Notes: generated by a model not told the origin, from the letters alone. 64,000 nt of DNA from Hydractinia symbiolongicarpus (GCF_029227915.1 NC_079883.1:19346001-19410000); one strand, 5' to 3'; positions 43,795-55,804 are shown, counted from the first letter of the stretch. Made by a program: numbers and translations.

Positions 43795-44060
43795 TGGCTT
43801 AGATGATGGAGAGTCCTAGAGTGTTTAATGCTCATTTTGAGCTATGCAGATCCAATTAGGGCCTGCGCTCCACTAGACAACTCCTGGCAACATCAAACGG
43901 CCCACGCAGTGTGCCATCTCCCCAATTTTCCTCACATGGCTTGGGTTAACCCGGGGCTATGGTAACATTCACTCAGCCATGTTGAATTGCCGTCAAGAGG
44001 AATCGAACCCCGGCCTCCCAAGTACCAGAGCTATAACCACTAATCTACGGCACCACTATA
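43795..44060 (-). mobile_element. tRNA-derived SINE, copy 1 (3'-truncated)
   Basis: Read on the minus strand it has GTGGTTATAGCTCTGG (A-box region) and GGGGTTCGATTCCTC (B-box GGTTCGATTCC), then the body ACCCAAGCCATGTGAGGAAA. The 3' tail with (TATC)n seen in the other copies is missing. Confidence 0.75.
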
Positions 44061-44213
44061 ATAGATTAAACAGGAGACCATGTTAGGAATCAGATAAATC
44101 ATATTCAACCACATTATTAGTTAGCTAGCTAGCTGGTGACTTCATTGGATGAGAAGTTTAGCCAGCTAACTAATATGGTTGCATAGTTTACATACTATAA
44201 TTTAATTTTTCAA

Positions 44214-44303
44214 ACTCGTCTCCAGCGCCTTTTGTCTCCTTTTTTTACTGAACGGCGTTCATAAAAAAGAAAAGAGACAAAAAGCGCTGGGGACGAGTTT
44301 GGA
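44214..44303. repeat. Short inverted repeat CTCGTCTCCAGCGCC
   Basis: CTCGTCTCCAGCGCCTTTTG and its inverted partner AAAAAGCGCTGGGGACGAG flank a 45-base centre; it looks like a small MITE bordering repeat R copy 2. Confidence 0.55.
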
Positions 44304-44357
44304 GGTAGTATACCAAGAGAATTATTGAGATTCTCAAAATTTCGGTAGAAAAAAAAG

Positions 44358-44708
44358 ATAGATAGATAGATAGATGTGCATATTTTACATAGCTAGCCTC
44401 ACAAGTATCGAGGGATATACCCTGTCTATTATTTCCAGGAGGGGCCATGGCGTAGATGGAGAGTCCTAGAGTATTTAATGCTCATTTTGAGCTACGCAGA
44501 CCCAATTAGAGCCCGCGCTCTACTAAACAACTCCCGGCAACATCCAACGGCCCACACAGTGTGCCATCCTCCCAATTTCCCTCACATGGCTTGGGTTAAC
44601 CCGGGGCTATGGTAACATTCACTCGCCCATGTTGAATCGCCGTCAAGAGGAATCGAACCCCGGTCTCCCGCACAGAGTACGAGAGCTATAACCAATCTAC
44701 GGCGCCAT
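44358..44708 (-). mobile_element. tRNA-derived SINE, copy 2 (full length)
   Basis: On the minus strand: tRNA-like head with B-box GGTTCGATTCC, body, and a 3' tail ending CATCTATC(TATC)n, seen on the plus strand as the GATA run at 44,358-44,376. It sits in an A-rich site of repeat R. Confidence 0.8.
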
Positions 44709-45344
44709 GAAAAAACATATAAAATCAGCGGAAAGAAATAGGACTAATATTTTTGCACATAAAGCTAGGGTATTTTTTTCTAATAAAACAAATAAGTTTG
44801 GACCGAGAGATTAAAGTATAAGTCCAGTAAAAAATGCAATAAGTACGGTTCGTACACCCCCCACTCCCGGATTTTGACCCCCCGTCTTTTGATCCAGATT
44901 ATACGTCCGCCGAACTTGAACACACAGAGAGGAATATGCTATGAACAAGAAACGGTAGTCGGCATATTAGACACGTATATTTTACAAACCTAAAATATGC
45001 CTTATTTCTTTGTATTATAGCTAATTATTGTATAAATAATAAATTAATTATTTTGCAATTTCGCTTTTAATACTATTATAGTTGCATTTTAATGAAAAAT
45101 GATAGTATTGAAACGGCTTTCTTCTTTTGAAATAGCTTATTGTTAGTCCTGTTTCTAATTGACTTTACTTGTGTATTTTAAGCTTTTTTGTTGCTGTGCA
45201 TTTTCTGGAGATTTGAGTTGCATTGGAAAGCTCCTGTGTAAGCTACCCTTTTCTAAAGAAATGTTGAAGTAATTTGTACAATTATAACGCAACGAGCTGT
45301 GTTTTATTTTATTGTTTCTAAGAAGATATAAGAATACAGTATTA

Positions 45345-45690
45345 TGTGGCGCCTTAGATTAGTGGTTATAGCTCTCGTACTCTGTGCTGGAGACCGGGGT
45401 TCGATTCCTCTTGACGGCGATTCACCATGGGCGATTGAATGTTACCATAGCCCCGGGTTAACCCAAGCCATGTGAGGGAAATTGGGGAGATGGCACACTG
45501 TGTGGGTCGTTGGATGTTGCTGGGAGTTGTCTAGTAGAGCGCGGGTCCTAATTGGGTCTGCGTAGCTCAAAATGAGCATTAAATACTCGAGGACTCTCCA
45601 TTGAAGCCATGGCACCTCCTGGAAGTAATAGACAGGGTATATTCCTTGATATTTGTGAAGCTAGCCATGTAAAATATGCGCATCTATCAA
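45345..45690 (+). mobile_element. tRNA-derived SINE, copy 3 (full length)
   Basis: GTGGCGCCTTAGATTAGTGG (A-box region) and GGTTCGATTCC (B-box) start the element. It ends ATATGCGCATCTATC. Copy 1 of repeat R has the uninterrupted site ATATTATCAATTTTAAT (29,340-29,356), so the insertion point is exact, with at most a 2-3 bp duplication visible. Confidence 0.85.
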
Positions 45691-47325
45691 TTTTAATTGG
45701 TTTTATCCAAATCAAGGCTTTTAAACACACAAAAGGTAGCTGGCTAGCGCTCTGTTTGTGTAAAAGAATTACTACCTGACTGATAGCCAGACATAGGAAA
45801 ACGTGACAAAAAAATAGCTCTGGGTGTTAGAGTGAGCCGACCAACCGTTTTTCATCACAGTTTTTTATTTATTATATAATTAACCTGTTACAGTAATTAA
45901 AAAATTATTCACTTTTGCTATCAAACCAACAGCAATGTAATTGTCAATGGAAATTAGTTGTCTGTACACCCTCCCTGAGAACAAGGTTCACAACGACATT
46001 AAAACTGTCATTTAAACAGAACTCCAAGGATGCCCAAGCCGCACATGTCCTCTAAAAGGCGTGGGCATCTTCGAAACTGCTTGTAATTTTAGAACAAGGG
46101 TGCTGATAAGCTGCATCAACGTAAAAAGTTTGGGTGTTTTTGGGCAAGTTTGGCGTAGAAGACAACCGCTAATTAAATTCAAAAAGTTGATCGAACTCGC
46201 CCTTATATATGTGGGCGTTTGTGGCTTATTGACACCCTTTTATTTTAGAATATTCTCAGGAATAATAGACCAAGAGAAATTACATCACAGTTTCTTGTCC
46301 ACCGCCCACGTGTGTTTGAGAACAACCCATATAAAAAAGTTCATTATTTTTTAAATTATTTGTGTAAAAATTACCATTTTATTTACGATAAACCATTTTT
46401 CAGTCATTTTATTCATCCAACAAAGAATCCTATCCAAGGTGCTATTCTATAGTGATGAATTTAATAATAAAAATGATTCAGCTAGTTTTTAAAAGGGTCT
46501 GATTGCAAAATATGATTGCCAAAGTTCAGCACTTGTATTATTTTTGTATTTGTGTACTCAGCTTATAAAACACAGGCAAGAGACATAATTCCCTCGGGGT
46601 GATTACATTGATGTTGGTTGAAAAAAACCTCAATGATGAGAAGCATGTCGTTTTGAATGTGTCTAGGACAATAAACTTATTTAATTTCCCTTGGCCTTGC
46701 ATCAATCAAATCCTGAAAAAATAAACACTTTCAAAATGATTTTGTTAGAATTTGAAACTGAACTTTGCATATAAAATTAGTAAAGTTGCCAAATTGTTTA
46801 ATTTTTTCTATTATACTTTTCTGAATTAGCCTTGATTATTTATGAGATGAAAAACAGCGCTTTCAATTCCATTGACTTGGCCATCCCTTAAAGGCACTGG
46901 AAACTTCACTATATGAAAATGTTTTCTTTTTCTTTTAGATTGTGTACAATGGGAGTGAGTGATAAAATCTTCCAATGCGTGTGGTGAAACGAAAGCGAAA
47001 CCGTTATTGTTTTTTTTGCCCAAAATTGAAGCTATTTAATAAATCTTAATAAAGTTAAAAAAACTGTTTTGATTTGTTTGTTTTTCTTTTAAGTGTTTCC
47101 CGTGAGTTTTCGAAATTCGTTCCAGCAGATTCTGTGGCTTCCAGTGCCGGTATTTTTACGTGAAAAAATACTGTTTTGTTGTAAGGTCATCTACGAAATG
47201 TTTAACGTTACGACCAACTTCTGCGGGTTGTACAACTCGATGTATTACATATCTTTCGGAATACTGCTAAAAGTGTAATTTTGTATTGCGCTCTTTACTT
47301 TTATCATTCTGTGGGAAAAGTTTAC

Positions 47326-50300
47326 AATTTATATAGATCCACATAAAGTTGTGCTTCAATTAAAACCAAAAATAGGGACAAGAAACGCTTGTGTCAAGAA
47401 GATAATAGTGTTACTGTAGCAGTATGTCATATTATTTTACAAGACACTATTCCGATTTCAAGAAAAAACATGAAAAAGTGAAGAACACAAAGAACACAAA
47501 GAAGCCTGTAAGAACAATTATACTGTCGGTAGCGTATAATTATACTGCAACGACTAACTATCATGTTATTGGCTAATTATCAGTTCACCTTGACTGTTCG
47601 GTGCAAGCAACAATAATTTTTGTCAGGCTTCGACAACTTTTCCGCAAAGATATAAAAAAAACCAGTGACAAATATCTTTTTACCTGATAGCAGTAGCCTC
47701 ACAAAGGTTCCTTTGGAAGTTATTTTATCCCCTTTTTTATCAAAAGAACAGGAGTCAGGTATCCAGCCCCTCATGATAAAAAGAAGGTGCCGATAAGCTG
47801 CAAACGCCCGCATATAAAAGCGTGAGTTTGGTGGCTTTTTGAATTAAATTATCGGTTGTCCTCTGAAACAGCACGCACTTTCCGAACTCTCCCAACTCAC
47901 CTGGAGCATTTCTGAAATGCAATTCCTTTCAGGCATCTTTTGGGTTACGCAAGTTTTTTCGAGCCAATACGAATTTTTTTTCTCGGACTCGCCCTAACTT
48001 TTTACGGCGTATGCGGCTTATCAGCACTCTTGTTGATAAAATTATGCAAAGTTTAGGATGCCAAGTTGTTCACCTTAGTTATTAATAAATGTTGGTGTTA
48101 TAACAATTTTCAACTGCCATATTAAAAGAATTATAGTGGATAAAAGTATATAGAGGGTATTAGTAGTGGTACTGTGACGAAAATTTTAAATATTTATTAA
48201 TATTAAGTGCGTATTTATGGCAACTTTAATGTTAACTAAGCTAATAGTCAGCAAACTTAATTGTTTCTTACTCCTCCAAAAACTTTACATTCCATATATA
48301 CTGTGAGGTCTGATATGTTCAGCTAAGTTTATTGAAACTTCATTCTCCTAAAAAAGTTACCCAGCTTTTCATTCTAGCCAGCTAGCACACAGGGAAGATG
48401 TCTACCCGTTTCGTTATTATTACCACACTTCCCTAATATACTTATTTGCTAATATACTTTTGCCTTTCCATTTAGTATATGTTTATAATAAACTTATTTT
48501 GTCTCAACCCAGTGCACTCAGTATATAATCACAAATTGTTTATTGTTTTAGTTTGTCTGTTCAGATTCATATTAGTATTGTAGGTTTGTCATTTCTTAAA
48601 ACATGTTCAAGAAAAAAAACACGATATATCGGTTCTGGCATAATCAAATTTTTTCAGAAGGTGAAGACAACACTGAATATGCTACTGTTCTTACAAAAAT
48701 GTTTTATCACACCTCACACATTTACATAAACAAAAATATTTAGTAGGTGTAGTATAGCTCTTTTCTTACGCTATTAAAATGATTCACTTTGACAGAGCGA
48801 GATTAGACCTCTATCTACTATTTTGATAATGACAGTGTTAAACTTATAGGGTTATGTTGTCTGGGTTATCCTCAGAAAAATAAAACAAAATCATTTATTA
48901 GTTGTAAGGCCATCTATATATAACTATACTGAAAACTAGGCACCAGATAAAGTTATTGTGGTAAATCGATCAAGTATTAAACATATGTTAGGAAGTGCTG
49001 CGCAGCTTAACTGGGCAACTAACTGAAGTTAATGCAATAAAGCAACATGTGGCTTAATTGTTCTGGTAACTCAGTAAAAACACACACATTAATATAGAAC
49101 ATTGTATTATGACACAATTTTTTGCATACAACATCCTTTGCATTGCATGGAACACAATTTGTAAATTTGGGGAATGGATTGGGATGCCGGGTAATAAAAT
49201 AATTGAAGTATGCAGGACAGATCCCATAATAACGACGTAATCACACCAAAATGCTTGCCCAAGTCAAAGAGGGTAATTACCCTAGAGTATGCACGTTATG
49301 GTTGCCCTACACAATATTATGTTCTCATGGTCATATATTGTGAATGGTTTCCAAGGCATGACCCAAATCTCTTCATGCATAAATTATATACCGTAATGGG
49401 CGTTTATTATTTTTTTTGAGATTTGAGAAGGGGGGGGGGCGTTTAAAAGAGGGGGTGTTTATTCAATTTTTTACACTTCGTCTCCTTTGCAGTTTTTAAG
49501 GATACCTATAATATATATCTTCACCACAGAAAATAAAAGATATTTACATGTTTTAGAAACTTCAAAAGCAAAAAGCTAAATGTTCAGCTTTAAACATAAG
49601 ATTTAGGATAAAAGTAAGTAAGTAAAGTATACTTTTACTATCGCCTCGCATAAACATCTCTTATGAGGGAGAAGTGTCTATTCGAGGGAGCGTCTATTCG
49701 AGGGGGGTGTTTATTTAAAAAATGACTGAAAGGAAGGGGCGTCTATTCGAGGGGGGGGGGGCGTTTAATTGTGAGAGTTGGGGGGGGGGGGGGACGGTCG
49801 AAGTGTAATACACTCAATCATAGTGCCGTGTTTTTCCTGCGCACGCGGAAATGGAGGTAACTTTTGTGCTTAGTTTGTTTACATTTCTACCCCTATTTCT
49901 GCGCGCGCATCAGGCATTACGTAATCACTTAGATGCGTGCGCAAGTAAATATCGGGACTGTGATTCCATGTATTCTTAGGGGAAACAAATGAAGCAGAAA
50001 TATAAAGGATAAGCAAAGATATGATAAAACTTTGAAAAATCTAAAATTTTCAAGCTCTTAGCTTATATTTTTAACCAATTTCCCTTTTTCAACCTTATTA
50101 CATTAAGAAAGATATGATCAATAATAAAGAGGTTACTCATTCCGCCGCCATTTTTACTTTCACATCGACTGCACAAACTTTTAAATTTCCCCTCTCTAAA
50201 GGACATAATCATTTAATGTTTTTTTTAACGTTTCAGGGCCTTGTTTTTACCACGGTTAACTGTTGATTTAATTTGCATAACCACAGGGGCGGTTTTCCCA

Positions 50301-50375
50301 GTCTGAGAAAAGCAGCCACGGGGAAAACTACGGAAACCCATTAGTGCCATTTAATTTGCTTCGGAAATATGACCC
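47326..50375. other. Intergenic DNA with MITE and G-rich repeats
   Basis: A 241-bp MITE with GTGCCGATAAGCTGC inverted ends lies at 47,787-48,027. From 49,391 to 49,795 there is an imperfect repeat of GGGCGTCTATTCGAGGG / GGGTGTTTATTC with two poly-G runs (49,430-49,438 and about 49,756-49,792). The remainder is AT-rich without recognised genes. Confidence 0.5.
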
Positions 50376-51091
50376 TAAGGCTTGGTTCTCACCTGGGACT
50401 AAGGAGCACTAAAGAGCGATAGAAATTGAGCGCTAAAGAGCACCGAAAAGTGAGCGTCTGTTTTAAAGTGATTCACACTATAAGAGGAAAATCTTAATGT
50501 AAGAACTCTTTTGAGCATGAACGTAGAAGAGGAAGGTTTTTTTTGCTGCTGCTTTTGCTACGATTACAAAAATTGAAACACAATTTGAAGAAAAAGATTT
50601 TGGATACGTCCAATAATCAGGCTACAAAATGAAAAATGGGAATAAAGCGCAGGAAAATTTCTCACACATTCTAGCCGTTCATCCTCTGCTATGCTTGAAG
50701 GTTGGTTACGTTTCGATTTCTCCAACGACATTTTCCTCTGTCTTGAAACACACACAGAAACACACACAGAATATATTCACAATTCACACTCTATTTCATC
50801 ATTTGGAAATCATGTTCTGTACAAAATACTTCTGCACGAATGTCGGCACCTTTGATCTAAAAAAAAACAATAAAACGATCACTAAAATCTTAGTGCTGTT
50901 ATCAAAAAATTTTAATAACAGCACTAAGCCTTAGTGCTCGTTAGTGCTCGAAAATCAGCACTAATGAGCGACAATGGGCACTAAGGAGCGTTGAAACTGA
51001 TTCTGACTTATAAGAAAAACACGAGATATCGCTCGTTAGTGCTCTTTAGTGCTCTTTAGTGCTCCTTATTGCCAGGTGAGAACCAAGCTTA
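50376..51091. mobile_element. 0.7-kb MITE with subterminal AGAGCACTAA repeats
   Basis: The ends (AAGGCTTGGTTCTCACCTGG and CCAGGTGAGAACCAAGCTT) are inverted. Next to them lie many copies of GAGCACTAA / TTAGTGCTC in opposite orientations (50,405-50,450, 50,925-51,062). Multiple subterminal motifs of this kind bind transposase in hAT and CACTA elements (known). The central part shows no transposase. Confidence 0.75.
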
Positions 51092-51931
51092 GGTGGAGCA
51101 AAGAAATATTTAAAATTTGATATGCCCCACTTATGAAGACATAACACAAGCCACGAAAATTTTAAATTGCTGCCTCAGTTATGAAGTCATAACACAGTCA
51201 GCAAGTACACCAACAGGGATAGAGAAATGTATGTTCTGGCGCGGTCGCGCGTACGCGCTCGCGCACGCCACAGTCAACCATAACAAATCCCTGCTCATCC
51301 AGTACCATCCAGTACCATGCAGTGCTTATCCATGTAAAATCCCTAGTATTCAGTGCTTAGCCATGCTGACGTCATCAAATCATACAAAAAGGAGTCAAAA
51401 AATTTCTAGCGCAATTCCCTAATAGTCTACCGCACATCAAATCATACAAAAATGGGTATGGGGGAATTCCATCTGCAGCATGCTAATAATCAACGCATGC
51501 GCAGTAAATCTCAGCAATCCTCGGACCTTGTTGAAATGATATATGAAATGCTGGTGCTCTGTAGAGCTATGCGATAAAGTCAGGTGCCCCATGAGATACA
51601 ACCCTCCACAGGTGAGTACAAAACATACGATGAAATCTGGCTTTCTTCATGTCAAGGATGGCTGTCCATATGAGCGATGGTGGTGAGTACGTGTACGAGA
51701 GCTACTTTTGTGGAGATTCGTGCTGCTTGGATTAGGTGGAAGAGCGAAAGGTGTATGATAGTGAGTATGAAATATCGCTGTGGCTGTTGAAAAGGCGCTA
51801 CAAAGGAAGGCCTGCCCCGGACTGGAGACGCCTCGGAAGATTTGGGGGTGACTTTACGCAAAAGGAATTTTTGGGGTTGGTTTGAGGTCAAGATTATCCT
51901 ACAATCTTGTTGTAAGATACTACTATAATAA
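51092..51931. other. Left flank and terminal region of element C
   Basis: GC-rich sequence at 51,235-51,270 (GCGCGGTCGCGCGTACGCGC) follows GATAGAGAAATGTATGTTCTG, which is nearly the same as the start of element D. TGACGTCA occurs at 51,367-51,374 and CATCAAATCATACAAAAA occurs twice (51,374 and 51,436). No convincing gene lies before 51,932. Confidence 0.5.
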
Positions 51932-52123
51932 ATGTACGTCAACTGTCAGACAAAATTCGATATCTTTGGAACCGCAGCATTTATGACCTTTATGGCTGGC
52001 ATTGCTATCTCCCTCCCGCTTAAGGCCTTAGCGATATCGAAAGAATCAGAGAAGGAGAAGGAGAATGGGCGAAGGATTAAGGACCTAGTGGCCCGTCTTT
52101 ATACTTTAGAATCGGAATCATAA
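51932..52123 (+). CDS. Small membrane protein with coiled coil
   Basis: A 63-residue frame in a TATAATAAATG start context. A hydrophobic helix (GTAAFMTFMAGIAISLPL) is followed by a charged helix (KESEKEKENGRRIKDLVARL). No homologue is visible in A or D within the window. It is 5 bases upstream of the next gene. Confidence 0.5.
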   Translation: MYVNCQTKFDIFGTAAFMTFMAGIAISLPLKALAISKESEKEKENGRRIKDLVARLYTLESES

Positions 52124-52128
52124 GATAA

Positions 52129-52416
52129 ATGGACCAATGTAAAGACTGTGAACGTATGTTGGATGCGTACGACAGGTGCACCTGTGGTCGGAGTTTCGAA
52201 GTAAATGGTAAAATATTGTGTTGGTACTGCTACCATGAATATATCACATATAACGGGGGTGGCTGCGTATGCACAATGAAATGCAATTCTCGAAGTCGTT
52301 TGAAATACTATAAAACAAGATGGTACAATTTGAGAATGAGCTTGTCAACCCTAAATTATTCTACTCATTTGCTACTACATTTACAGACATCAACGATATC
52401 AACGTGGACTACCTGA
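52129..52416 (+). CDS. Small Cys-rich (zinc-binding) viral protein
   Basis: Homologous to the 54-residue A protein at 16,681-16,845: QCKDCERMLDAYDRCTCGRS, GKILCWYCYHEYITYNGG, CVC. Cysteine pairs suggest one or two zinc sites. The frame runs on into the next gene past residue 65, probably because the ancestral stop is lost, so residues after YKTRW are unlikely to be original. Confidence 0.55.
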   Translation: MDQCKDCERMLDAYDRCTCGRSFEVNGKILCWYCYHEYITYNGGGCVCTMKCNSRSRLKYYKTRWYNLRMSLSTLNYSTHLLLHLQTSTISTWTT

Positions 52417-52835
52417 CAGTGTCGGATGCTATCCCTGCTAACGGGGGCAACGATCAGAGGTTCATAGTAGGCTACCATACACAGGACCTTGTGGTAGCCC
52501 TGAGGGTTAACACACCTAAAATCTGGTCCCGGCATGGGGTCACCCGGTACAACGCCAATGCTGTACCGGCGATGAGTCTTGATTTTGAAGAGTACCACGA
52601 TTGGGTTGCGAAGTATCGTCTAATCTGGTCCAAGATTGAGGAGCTGATTTCTGAGCTTGTGAAAAAGGACCGTTATGTGAACGCTAAACTCAAATACTGT
52701 TAGGATGCAATCACGACTAAATTCCATGGTATGCCAGTACCCTACGATGAGCCATGCCAAGCCAGTGCCATCCTGGCTATTTTATCGGTGTATGTGCAAG
52801 GTAAAAACTACTACCCCCGGGTACATATCACGTAA
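52320..52835 (+). pseudogene. SSB-like protein, one nonsense codon and shortened end
   Basis: Homologous to A 16,056-16,655: FATTFTDINDINVDYL, GGNDQRFIVGYHTQDLVVAL, RVNTPKIWSRHGVTRYNA, then a helix and, after TAG at 52,701, VPYDEPCQASAILAILSVYV. The acidic tail is absent. It overlaps the end of the Cys-rich frame. Confidence 0.55.
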
Positions 52836-52889
52836 TGATGGTATAAGAACTTCAGGAAAGAATGGCTGCTAAGTGAGGATTAAAAAACC

Positions 52890-52927
52890 ATATATTTTAT
52901 AGGCCATACGAGACCTATAAAATATAT
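52890..52927. terminator. Hairpin between convergent genes of element C
   Basis: Perfect 14-base arms ATATATTTTATAGG / CCTATAAAATATAT with a 10-base loop, the longest in the window. Confidence 0.65.
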
Positions 52928-52984
52928 AAAATTAAGGCTTATACTCAGGTGGGGACTATAGGTACCGCTTACTGAACAGATTAA

Positions 52985-53595
52985 AGTTTTTTTAAAACGT
53001 CTTGCCTCCCTTCTTCCCGGCCCTTGGCAACCAACTGGGCACGCTCCTGTTCGTTGATGGCGTTAACGTAACACGTTGACGTATCTGTTCCTTTAGCAGC
53101 ATGTACTTGTTATATTCCTGTGTGATCAGGGTGAACTCATAGTCGCTGATGACTCTGTTCTCAATGGCTTTTGAGATAAGATCAATGATAGAATTCAGCT
53201 TTGTCTCCGCGAGTAGCCTTATAGTCTCATGCTTTTTGGATTCCGCACCCAGCTTCTTCCTGGCGTTCCGCAGACCGGCCTAACCGATTCCAACGGCGAT
53301 GGTGATCTCGCCCATGGCAATAGCCAGGGGTACTCCTAGGCCAGAAGCTATGGCTCCTATACCAAGCCCTGACGTGATAACGCTTATACCTAACAGACCA
53401 TAGTCCGTATACCTCACCCAGGTCTCATGCACTTTAAACCTCTTTGCGAGTCTGTTCCGCTCTTTAATGTCATTCCGCAGGTACTTTTCAATATCCTCAA
53501 TCTCTTTGAGTCTGTAGACCTGACTTTCGTGGGTAGTATCGTCCTCCGCAGGCGCACTCGGTAAATTTGGGTACAGCTTAGCTATATCGCTTATT
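52985..53595 (-). pseudogene. Two-helix membrane virion protein, start codon lost
   Basis: Homologous to A 15,092 and D 59,117. The expected ATG reads ATA (53,595 region, AATAAATAAGC). The frame includes SQVYRLKEIEDIEKYLR, two hydrophobic stretches and IAVGIG, then a TAG at 53,280-53,282 and AGLRNARKK, ETKLNSIIDLISKAIE. Unlike A and D it has a Gly codon where they share TGA. A frameshift lies near 53,085. Confidence 0.65.
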
Positions 53596-53599
53596 TATT

Positions 53600-54058
53600 C
53601 TATCAGCAAATGCACTTTGAGGCCGGTGAACGAAACTTAATTTTCGTGATGATACTTATCCGTAAGCATAAACTCAAGACGATCCGTAGAGCCTTTCAGA
53701 GGAAGGTATATCGGGGTATCAAAGCTCCAGGACAGCATATCCCCCCAAGCGTTCAATTCTTTGGTGGGAAGCAAGGCCAGAATTTTAGAATTTTTACCCT
53801 CAAGTAGGCAGTTGTCTTCATCCAATTGGAGGCAAACGAGTCACAATCTTTGGTCAGTCCTATGGTATGCCTCGTAGTCACCTTTCATATAGTACTTTTT
53901 CGTGGGCTTTTACGTGTAGTAAACTCGTTGTCACTATACAGATTAGGCCATACAGGCCTGATACTGATGGATTTCAGGGCGATTCTACTATCCTGCCCTA
54001 GGTAGTTCTTAAATATAGTAGGCTTTTCGATATCAATAATATAGAGTTGCTTTATCCT
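53600..54058 (-). pseudogene. MKQLYIT-type virion protein, start lost and centre deleted
   Basis: The start codon reads ATA. KQLYIIDIEKPTIFKNYLGQ and ISIRPVWPNLYSDNEFTTRK match the D gene, then about 70 residues are missing and the rest is frameshifted (a LPLKGSTDR-like end near 53,700). Compare the intact D copy at 59,764-60,432. Confidence 0.6.
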
Positions 54059-54073
54059 TTCTTTTAAGAAAGA
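54057..54073. promoter_or_regulatory. Divergent intergenic palindrome CTTTCTTTTAAGAAAG
   Basis: Counterpart of 14,386-14,401 and 60,433-60,448; see those entries. Confidence 0.6.
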
Positions 54074-54905
54074 ATGAACATATACTCATATAACCCCAAG
54101 GCAAAGTACAAATCCAACAGGGGAGAATGGCCACTTGGTAACAAGAATCTGGAACATCAGGGCCTGTACGTGTCTACAGACTCACACATTGAGGTGGCGT
54201 TCCCTGAGTTTACCAAGTATGCCATCAAAATCCCTACCGACCTGCTGAATGACCCTGTTAGGGTGGGTTGGACAGGGCAGGCGTTGGACTACTGGAATAT
54301 CCAGGTGAATTTTGCCACCCATTGCGCAACTACGGCATTAGACATCTCTGCTAAGCACATGACAGGGTCAGTACCCCTTATCGACTCGATCTTTAAATTC
54401 CATGTCTATTACCATATGTGACGTGTCCTGGCAAGAATGAAGGTACCCATGCCGTATGATGATGGGTTCTCGCAGTACAAAAACCCCTATTCCACGCACA
54501 CGTGTATCGCGAATGCGGTGCGGATGCCGGCGCCTTGTACAAGTTTAAAGCCGTCATGTCATCATTGACAAATGGTTGATGGTGACCGCAAGTTGATGGT
54601 AATTGGGCCAAGTTCATTACCCCCACAAGTCAGGGCTTGACGCCGGAGAGCCTAACCAAGCTAAGCGAGAGTATCCAGGTTTACGTGGTCTTGTTACTGG
54701 GATCACAGGCTGGGGCTAAGGCATCCCTAATCGGATATGGTGCTGACAACTACACGGCAAGGCAGGTCCTATTGCAGAAATTTGAGGCCATGGTACAACG
54801 TCAGGAGAATGTAGGGCATGACATCACCGAATTCCAAAAGGTTTTACAGTATTCCAGTACGTGTATATGCTTCGTGTATATGCCCAGCGTGTGTATGCTC
54901 CCTGA
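54074..54905 (+). pseudogene. Penton-like virion protein, broken and 3'-deleted
   Basis: Starts MNIYSYNPKAKYKSNRGEWP. ALDYWNIQVNFATHCATTA and IFKFHVYYHM lead to a TGA at 54,419-54,421. Frameshifts follow, then LTKLSESIQVYVVLLLGSQA and FQKVLQY. Homology stops near 54,900, where the sequence joins the minus-strand coiled-coil gene. The C-terminal third, including the membrane helix, is deleted. Confidence 0.7.
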
Positions 54906-55776
54906 ATAGGATTTTAAGCTTCTCCAGCAGAGACATATCATCCCCGGCGATTTTCATCAACTCAGCCTTGATATTTTTCAGATGCTTTAAAATCTCACAG
55001 GAAAGTAGACCATGTCTACTCAGTGCAACCTTCCTATCCTTTTTCAATTTTTGTTTTGATATCGCTATCATATGAAATAATTTTACCCTTCAATTCTTTA
55101 ATGTTATTCTGTAAGGTTTCAATTTCGAGTTTTATTCCTTCTATATCAATGTCCTCGACGTCGTCGATGCCAGCAAACGAAGTATCTAAAAAACCCTCTA
55201 CATCGTATGCAAAATTTTGTATACCCTCTATTGTTTCCATCTAGATCATCTCACCCCCATCCTCTTTACCCTTCTCTTCACCCCTATTCAATACAAGAAC
55301 ATCAACCTCATTTGCGAGGTTCTGGGCCGTTGCCCTACAACCCCTGTTAGGTATTTTATAGTCGGTAAAACCTAGGGCCTTGATACGCGTAGGACCTAAA
55401 TCCTTTTCTATAGCTGTAATAGCTCTTAGCTCACCGGTCTTAGTTGTAAGTATTATCTCTTTGTAGACCTACTTCCCCTTCTTCATCTGCCTAAAAATAA
55501 GCTTTTTGCCCTCGCCTACCCTAAAATAATCATAGATTTCTCATTTGGCGTCCTATTTAAATGCTTGAAAAGCTCGTCATAAAGGACGTCTACATCATCC
55601 TCTAAATTCTGTTCCCCCAGCCCCAATACCAATCGCCTACGCGTACCCGACTGCTGTCCTGGCGTCAAAGTCCCGTTGTTCCGGGGAGTTGCTGCGTCGA
55701 TGGCGTATCTTCCTTATCACCCCTCTCACCCCCATCAAGATCCTCTTCATGCGTAAATATCGGATTATCAGCCATT
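54905..55776 (-). pseudogene. Coiled-coil / membrane virion protein, heavily frameshifted, 3' half lost
   Basis: ATG 55,776 begins MADNPIFTHEEDLDGG. After many frame breaks come IEGIQNFAYDVEGFLDTSFA, a coiled coil and LKNIKAELMKIAGDD to ILFRE, where the deletion begins. The hydrophobic C-terminal half present in A and D is missing. Confidence 0.65.
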
Positions 55777-55804
55777 TTATTAGAACATTTCCTATAAAAT
55801 AAAC

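Larger units (their letters stand above)
44306..47325 (+). repeat. Dispersed repeat R, copy 2 (with two SINE insertions)
   Basis: Matches 28,664-31,290. SINEs interrupt it at 44,358-44,708 and 45,345-45,690, and comparison with copy 1 gives both empty sites. A deletion of about 250 bases removes most of the MITE present in copy 1 (remnant 46,098-46,237). Confidence 0.75.

Noticed and set aside
45345-45420. tRNA gene.
   Set aside because: A- and B-box sequences are present, but the cloverleaf continues into a conserved non-tRNA body and occurs in three copies with (TATC)n tails, so it is a SINE.
49756-49792. Poly-G run as a G-quadruplex regulatory element.
   Set aside because: It lies within a simple GGGCGTCTATTCGAGGG repeat far from any gene; no support for function.
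51652-51942. 96-residue minus-strand open frame at the left end of element C.
   Set aside because: No homologue at the equivalent position in A or D, composition not convincing, and overlaps a well-placed plus-strand start.
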